This document shows, in pieces, positions 58,967 through 64,000 of a DNA stretch of 64,000 bases. Each line of letters opens with the position of its first letter. Within the stretch, counting starts at the first letter, position 1. A program made the position numbers and the translations under genes. The stretch comes from Dromiciops gliroides (Eukaryota > Chordata > Mammalia > Microbiotheria > Microbiotheriidae). The stretch covers positions 119,907,897-119,971,896 of the forward strand of contig NC_057866.1 of NCBI RefSeq assembly GCF_019393635.1, read 5' to 3'. A model generated the notes under the pieces. The model had not been told where the DNA came from. It was given only the letters and a program-made list of their open reading frames with translations, and made no database searches.

Positions 58967-60465
58967 AATACAGAGAAACTGAGGAGAACTATCATCTTAA
59001 GATCCCTTGAAAAAATTCTTAAGGCTGACAATCAAAAAAATACTGATTATTAATGAATTTGTGAACTGTTTGTATTCTTTGTAGTTTTATATTTGAAATC
59101 AATAGGAAATGGATAGCAGAAAAATAGAAAACTATTTCCAATATTAAGAAAGATTTGCATATTTCATTGATCATTTTATTTTAGCATCTTATCTAAAGGG
59201 ATGAGATTCATATTAATTTCTCCTCACTTTAATGGCAATTACATCAGTTAATTTCAAAGCAGGGCATGTCTGATAATTGAATTAGACATATTTCCATTTC
59301 TTGTGTATGTAACTTTGGGTATTATATATACACATACATGAAATTGGTATTAATATGCCAAGGGAGCATGCTCAGGGTTCTTAACACCTAATTTCCTGCA
59401 TGTTTTTTTTCCTCCTTGGAGTAAATCATTGCTTTCATTAGTCTGCATTCTTAGTTGTTTTTCTAAGGGGTGAGTAAATTTTTCAAGTTCATGGCTCTAT
59501 AACTTGTGATCCTTGTTCTCCATGGAGTTTCCTACCTCTCCCCAACAAAATTTCAATATTCCTCCATACCTATTCAGAACTCTTAAGGATTCTATTTAGG
59601 AATATTCACAGAGATACATGCACCAAAGTCAGAGCAGTAACAGAGCATTCTGAAATAAATTATATGAACATATGATAAGACTACATTGTAATTAGTACAG
59701 AAGATCCTCAACCATTGAAACCAAAGAAAATAATGATTCTAGACAATCTACTCTAATTTGTACATAGGACTGATGCCAGCAATAAACCATGCAGGGACGG
59801 CCCTTTGCCAAAAGAAGAGAGAGATTGTTTGTGGTGGTGTTTGATTTGAAGTACCAATTATTTACAAGCTTTTTTACATATATACATATTTATAAATTTA
59901 TAATTTATACCTGGGTTGTTTGACATTAAGGACATATATTATAATTTACAAATGAAAACCTCTTTAAATGTATAATATATATATACCATGAAAAAAGCAC
60001 CCCTTTTACTGTTTGCCCTCAAACCTGACATACTTTATCATATTGCAAACATATCTGAATTACATGGGAGATCTACAATGTATACAGAAATATGTATGAA
60101 AATAAGGTCCTTTGTAGTTGAATGCTTGAGTAAAGTGCATGTTTTAAACTATTTTTATGATAAAGAAGGCATCATTAGAAGGGGATTAGGGATATTTATA
60201 TTGGGTTTATGCATCACCCTTTGGTTTCTTTAATGTCTTATGGATTATATTGTGGCCTCTGGGACTATTGACAATTATGTCTGTCTTCACTGTAAATTCT
60301 GTTATTAAAATGAATTTGTGACCTTGATTTCAATATAGTCATGCAGAATACAGAAGAGAATCACATTTTTTAAAAGAAAAAACTAGAAGAAACAAAGAAA
60401 AAAGGCAAATGAAAGCAACATTGTTTGGTTCTTTTTGCTTTTTTTCCACATCAGAAGTTATTCCT

Positions 60466-60471
60466 TTTATT
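60466..60471 (-). promoter_or_regulatory. Candidate poly(A) signal of GABRA2
   Basis: AATAAA on the minus strand. Downstream on that strand come an A-rich cleavage-like stretch (about 60431-60448) and a T/GT-rich stretch (about 60375-60420), the order expected for a polyadenylation site. Confidence 0.5.
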
Positions 60472-61541
60472 GATTTTTCAACATACCTATTTTATGCACT
60501 AGACTCAAATACTATACAAAACTGCAAGAAATGACACTGTACGACTACACATGTTTCTACAAAGACATCATCATAAAGGTGATCTCTTGGTAAAAGTCAA
60601 CTAATAACTGCTAATATATGTGTGAATCAAAAGGGCTTTTAGGTTGTTCAGAACCCTGGAAGTTAGGGGGTCATACACAATCATTACATTTTTTTAAAAA
60701 GCTGTCTCAGGGTATAAAGAATATTTTCAAAACATTCAAAAGAAAAGAAAAAAAAACTCCAGAAATTTACTCATTCTTATTAAACATTGATATAAAATTG
60801 AAAACGGCTTCTAATTTTGCTACTTATGTATGAGTTGTGTGTATATGTGTGTGAAATAGTCAATAATTGCCAGTAATGCTTTAAAGTTTAAGTAAAAAAA
60901 TGTTCAACCCTTACCAAAACCTTTTTCTGGTATACAAAGCCATTGTAAAGTTATGTCAGCAAAATGTAAAGTTGCAATTTACAAAAGCAGATTTACATTA
61001 AATCTTATCTGAGTGAGCTGCTTTTAGGACAGAGAAAAAGTGCCACTTTAACTGCCTCTTCCTTTAGAATTAGTGGCTTCCCCAAAATGATGAAGAGAGA
61101 AGCCTTAAGGCAGAATTTTTCTGTATTAGTAAACAGGAACAAAGAGTATCTTACAGTTTTCATATATGTTCTCCAGGACACAAAAGCTCTGATCAGTTTC
61201 TGAGGAGTGGGAATGTCAGCATTGCTCAACAGCCTTCAGAGTTTGAAATGAATTGTTACTGTCTCCAAACCAAGACAATTTGGCTGATCAATCTCAATAC
61301 ATATTTGAAAGAGTAAGACACTTTCTTTTGTGAAATGGAGACACTAAGAATTTAAATTGTCTGTGGCTGACAAAAATAATTTGCAGGGTTTCAGTGACTG
61401 CTTCAATGACAACTTTCCAATAAGGTCTAAAGGTAAGAAAATAATGACTATGACATTCCAACAGTTATTCAATTCTAAGCATAATTAACATCCTGTCAGG
61501 TTGTGAATCATCTAAAATTTGAGGTCATCATCAGACTGTAA

Positions 61542-61549
61542 TATGTACA
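61542..61549 (-). promoter_or_regulatory. Pumilio-type element in 3' UTR
   Basis: TGTACATA on the minus strand fits the PUM consensus UGUANAUA. Inside the predicted GABRA2 3' UTR. Confidence 0.35.
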
Positions 61550-62003
61550 TGGATAAACAAACTGTACAGAATAATTAGAGGCTAAATCTTGCTTCCTAGC
61601 ATTCTTCTTATGTGCACCAAACTCCCAAATACATCAACAGGGATTCTGAGCACTCAGGGAAAATGTTAAGTTTGCAGAGCACAAACCTTGCTGTTTTAAA
61701 AAAAAAACTCATCTTTTAAATAATAACTTCACCCATTATTGTAAAATTAGACATGGGTAGAGAAAGATCCTAACATCTAACTAAAACAAAAGTGTTCCAG
61801 AAGTGTTGTGTAGGACTCCCATTTTCATTTCTACAGTAAATAGAGGTCATATTCAGCATACCTGAAATTGACTCCAAACCAACTTCCCTCGGTACACCTT
61901 TGTAAAAGCAATGGCTCAGTTGGCATGGGTGCTATCTGCTTACAGATCCCATGAGTTAGCAAATGTGGGCCTCCTTTGGAGACTTACTGATAAGATAGAT
62001 TTC

Positions 62004-62011
62004 TATATACA
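62004..62011 (-). promoter_or_regulatory. Pumilio-type element in 3' UTR
   Basis: TGTATATA on the minus strand fits UGUANAUA, about 105 bases after the stop codon. Confidence 0.35.
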
Positions 62012-62115
62012 TTCTGTACATATTGGTTCACAAATTAGCAGTTATTAGTCAGACTGTACATAGCAAAACAACCTAGCAGATTTTTATTTTGCATTATCCA
62101 TATAAAGTTTTGCAT

Positions 62116-62421
62116 TTAGGTTGATGGAGCAAACCCTAAGAGCACAGGCTCCCTGTTTAGATATGTTGCCCAGTACACTAAATTAAAAGTACCAAATAAG
62201 ACTGGGAAAACTATTCTAGACATTCTGTCAATCTTACTAACACTATTGAAGGTTTTCTTTGCTTCTGCTGGCTTTCCCTCTGGTTTCTTGTTGGTTTCTG
62301 CTGTGGTGGCACTCTTGGAGATGGTAGAAAGAACTGGGTCCTTCGTAATATTTGGAGCATAATTGGCCACTGCCACAGCATAGGCATTGTTCTTCTTCAT
62401 CACGGATGCCTTTTCTTTTTT
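62116..62421 (-). CDS. GABRA2: GABA-A receptor alpha-2 subunit, last coding exon
   Basis: Terminal coding exon of the alpha-2 subunit of the pentameric GABA-gated chloride channel, a postsynaptic membrane protein. The exon starts in phase 0 after a CATAG acceptor (62422-62423) and gives 101 residues. They begin [16 protein letters not shown] and hold the end of the intracellular TM3-TM4 loop, with SKDPV-like [15 protein letters not shown] and the conserved [18 protein letters not shown]. Then comes TM4 at about residues 69-88 ([19 protein letters not shown]) and a short extracellular tail. The loop sequence [14 protein letters not shown] and STISKSATT fits alpha-2 and not alpha-1, -3 or -5. 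The tail reads [12 protein letters not shown], whereas human and mouse alpha-2 end REPVLGVSP as I recall them. All other exons lie beyond the right edge. The frame is intact. Confidence 0.97.
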   Translation of the reverse strand, partial: KKEKASVMKKNNAYAVAVANYAPNITKDPVLSTISKSATTAETNKKPEGKPAEAKKTFNSVSKIDRMSRIVFPVLFGTFNLVYWATYLNREPVLLGFAPST

Positions 62422-62445
62422 CTATGAAAGACATAGAAATTAAAA
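62422..62445 (-). promoter_or_regulatory. Splice acceptor of the last GABRA2 exon
   Basis: On the minus strand TTTCTATGTCTTTCATAG precedes the exon. AG is at 62423-62422, with a modest pyrimidine tract. The phase agrees with the loop KKKEKASVM of other alpha-2 proteins. Confidence 0.85.
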
Positions 62446-64000
62446 TTGTGCAGACAGAATTAGACAACTATTTAATGGAGGCTTGGCCAATGAGTCTCGG
62501 GACCTCATCAAATGAACTTGATCAAAAGAATTATTTTCCAGGCCATTTTTTCATTATATTTTGCTATTATATAGCTATTCTGGTAGCTTTTTAAAGGAAA
62601 CAACAAATATCAGGGACATGAAGATTGGAGAAGTTAATTTCAATGAAGGAGGATCATGGAGTCATGAAACTACCATCAACAGGGAGTCCTTACAGGTACA
62701 TCAGTGATGCTTACTCCGTTGCTAGTGTGGTTTTATTATAATAAGAAGATCATGTGCTTATAAGAAATTATCCAATGCTTCATGGCATGATATAATATGA
62801 CAAGTTGCATACAGAGGGTAAAGAATATGGGAAAGCATTCTGTAGAAATGTGTAATTCCAAAGTGAGAATACTCTGATTTAATTTAAATCAATTCACTTT
62901 CTGGATGTTTTGTTGAGAACACAAACATCTTGAGAAATCTTTCATTTCTGAGTAAAGAAGTCACAGTAAAGATGTGAATGGCAGTGCAAGGAAAAAAAAG
63001 TGAATAATGAGTGTATGAGTATATATGTGATGGTTTTAATCTCACCTAGCAGGTAACTGAAAGGTATATGGTGGGTTGTACGGAGGCTACGGTATATAAG
63101 CAATGAGAAACCATGAAGAAAAAATAATCAAAAGATGTCATGAGGATAATGTCAATAGGAAATTAATATGGGCTCATGATGTGGTGAGAGAAAGAGACAT
63201 CTGAGCTTTTGTGCTTCACTGTTGTGTCATGATGCCAGAGTAAAACTAGGAAGATTTCCAACATGTTGCATAAATCTGCTACAGTTAATTTATGAGAAGG
63301 CATGGAAATGAATTGCCTAGATAGGCAGGAACAAATTAGCTATGATGTGTATCATCAAAAAGAACATCCCTCACAAATTCATCTAAGTATTAGGAACAAA
63401 AATTAAAGGAAAGAACATTGAAACCCCCCCCAATTAAAATAGCATTTAAATGCCTAGAAATTTCATGCTAATATAAATATATTTGCCCAAAAGAATGCTT
63501 TTATATTACTTGTGTGTACAATAGCCATCTCTCAAACTTTTATACTTAAGGGCTTCTTCTTAACATACAATATTGATGTCTATATGGACATATTGACATC
63601 TAAAATTTCACATATTTTTAATATGTCATGTAACATATCTATACTTATGGATACTCTAAATTAACCTATTTTGAAAAATAAATTAATGTTTGAATGGGTC
63701 TGAAGATTCTATAGAAATGTAACAAAATTGGTGTCTCCTCCCCTTAACTCCCCCAAAAAAAGAAATATAAAGAGAATAATAAAACCTAATTTGTAATATA
63801 CAGAAGAGAACAAAGAGAAGTTCCAAAAGAAGAGATTGGCAGGAAAAAAAGATTTTTAATTTAAAGGTGAACTCATCTTATATTATAAATAAAGGAAGCT
63901 ACATTGGAATGGAGTTTCATGGTTTCATATACAATCTTTATTACACTAAATTTTCTATGTACAAATCAATATTATCTTTGTTATTTTTAAAGTTCAGCAT
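62424..64000 (-). other. GABRA2: Last intron of GABRA2 (partial)
   Basis: AT-rich sequence right of the acceptor up to the window edge. No SINE, LINE or further exon is recognised; the donor lies outside the window. Confidence 0.8.

Larger units (their letters stand above)
54507..60430. other. Repeat-poor 3' flank of GABRA2
   Basis: Nearly 6 kb in which I recognise no SINE, LINE or LTR. Apart from the 83-bp tandem duplication (58801-58966) and the CpG-bearing block (54780-55280) there is only AT-rich unique DNA. No coding frame is supported. Confidence 0.55.
60430..62115 (-). other. GABRA2: GABRA2 3' UTR (predicted extent)
   Basis: Runs leftwards from the stop codon at 62116-62118 to the first well-placed poly(A) signal at 60466-60471, about 1.7 kb. 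It is free of recognisable transposons, as expected of transcribed neuronal 3' UTR. A nearer AATAAA (62083-62088, 28 bases past the stop) seems too close to be the main site. The true end may lie further left if this signal is skipped. Confidence 0.55.

Noticed and set aside
62083-62088. AATAAA 28 bases after the GABRA2 stop
   Set aside because: Too close to the stop and without a clear downstream element; the 60466 signal fits better.

Overview
The window looks like a piece of a marsupial (metatherian) autosome. Three things point there. The most abundant repeat is the marsupial tRNA-derived SINE with the head GGGCAGCTAGGTGGCRCAGTGG. A second set are CORE-SINEs of the MAR1 type, and the L1, L2, L3/CR1 and MIR fossils are of kinds seen in marsupials. 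The DNA is AT-rich and CpG-poor. I cannot separate American from Australian marsupials by eye.

Only one protein-coding gene is supported. At the right edge, on the minus strand, lies the last coding exon of GABRA2 (GABA-A receptor alpha-2 subunit), with its 3' UTR to the left (about 60.43-62.12 kb) and its last intron running off the right edge. In placental mammals the DNA 3' of GABRA2 is intergenic towards GABRG1. The rest of the window fits that: about 60 kb of gene-free DNA made of layered transposon fossils.

Layout. 0.6-3.4 kb: an L1-derived, ORF1-bearing (HAL1-like) element and an L1 3' piece. 4-15 kb: MIR, CORE-SINE and minus-strand L2 fossils. 16.3-17.9 kb: a plus-strand L2 split by a SINE and by a solo retroviral LTR. 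17.9-20.7 kb: no feature seen. 21.4-25.3 kb: two 5'-truncated L1s sitting in the same target site. 31.5-32.3 kb: a processed RPL10 pseudogene. 32.9-33.6 kb: another solo LTR. 34.0-35.6 kb: an internally deleted L1. 37.3-37.5 kb: a long hexanucleotide repeat. 38.3-46.8 kb: an old L1 scaffold carrying SINEs, a solo LTR and an LTR with decayed retroviral internal sequence. 46.8-48.2 kb: L3/CR1 and L2. 48-54.5 kb: scattered SINE, MIR and L1 pieces. 54.5-60.4 kb: repeat-poor flank of GABRA2 with one tandem duplication.

I found no new multi-gene system, CRISPR array or operon; nearly all long open frames are simple repeats, SINEs or L1 pieces. The more unusual items are the two SINEs bracketed by one perfect target-site duplication, the reuse of one target site by two L1s, an unexplained pair of related segments at 3.9 and 8.8 kb, the divergent GABRA2 C-terminal tail, the strand bias of SINEs and the absence of recognised transposons beside GABRA2.
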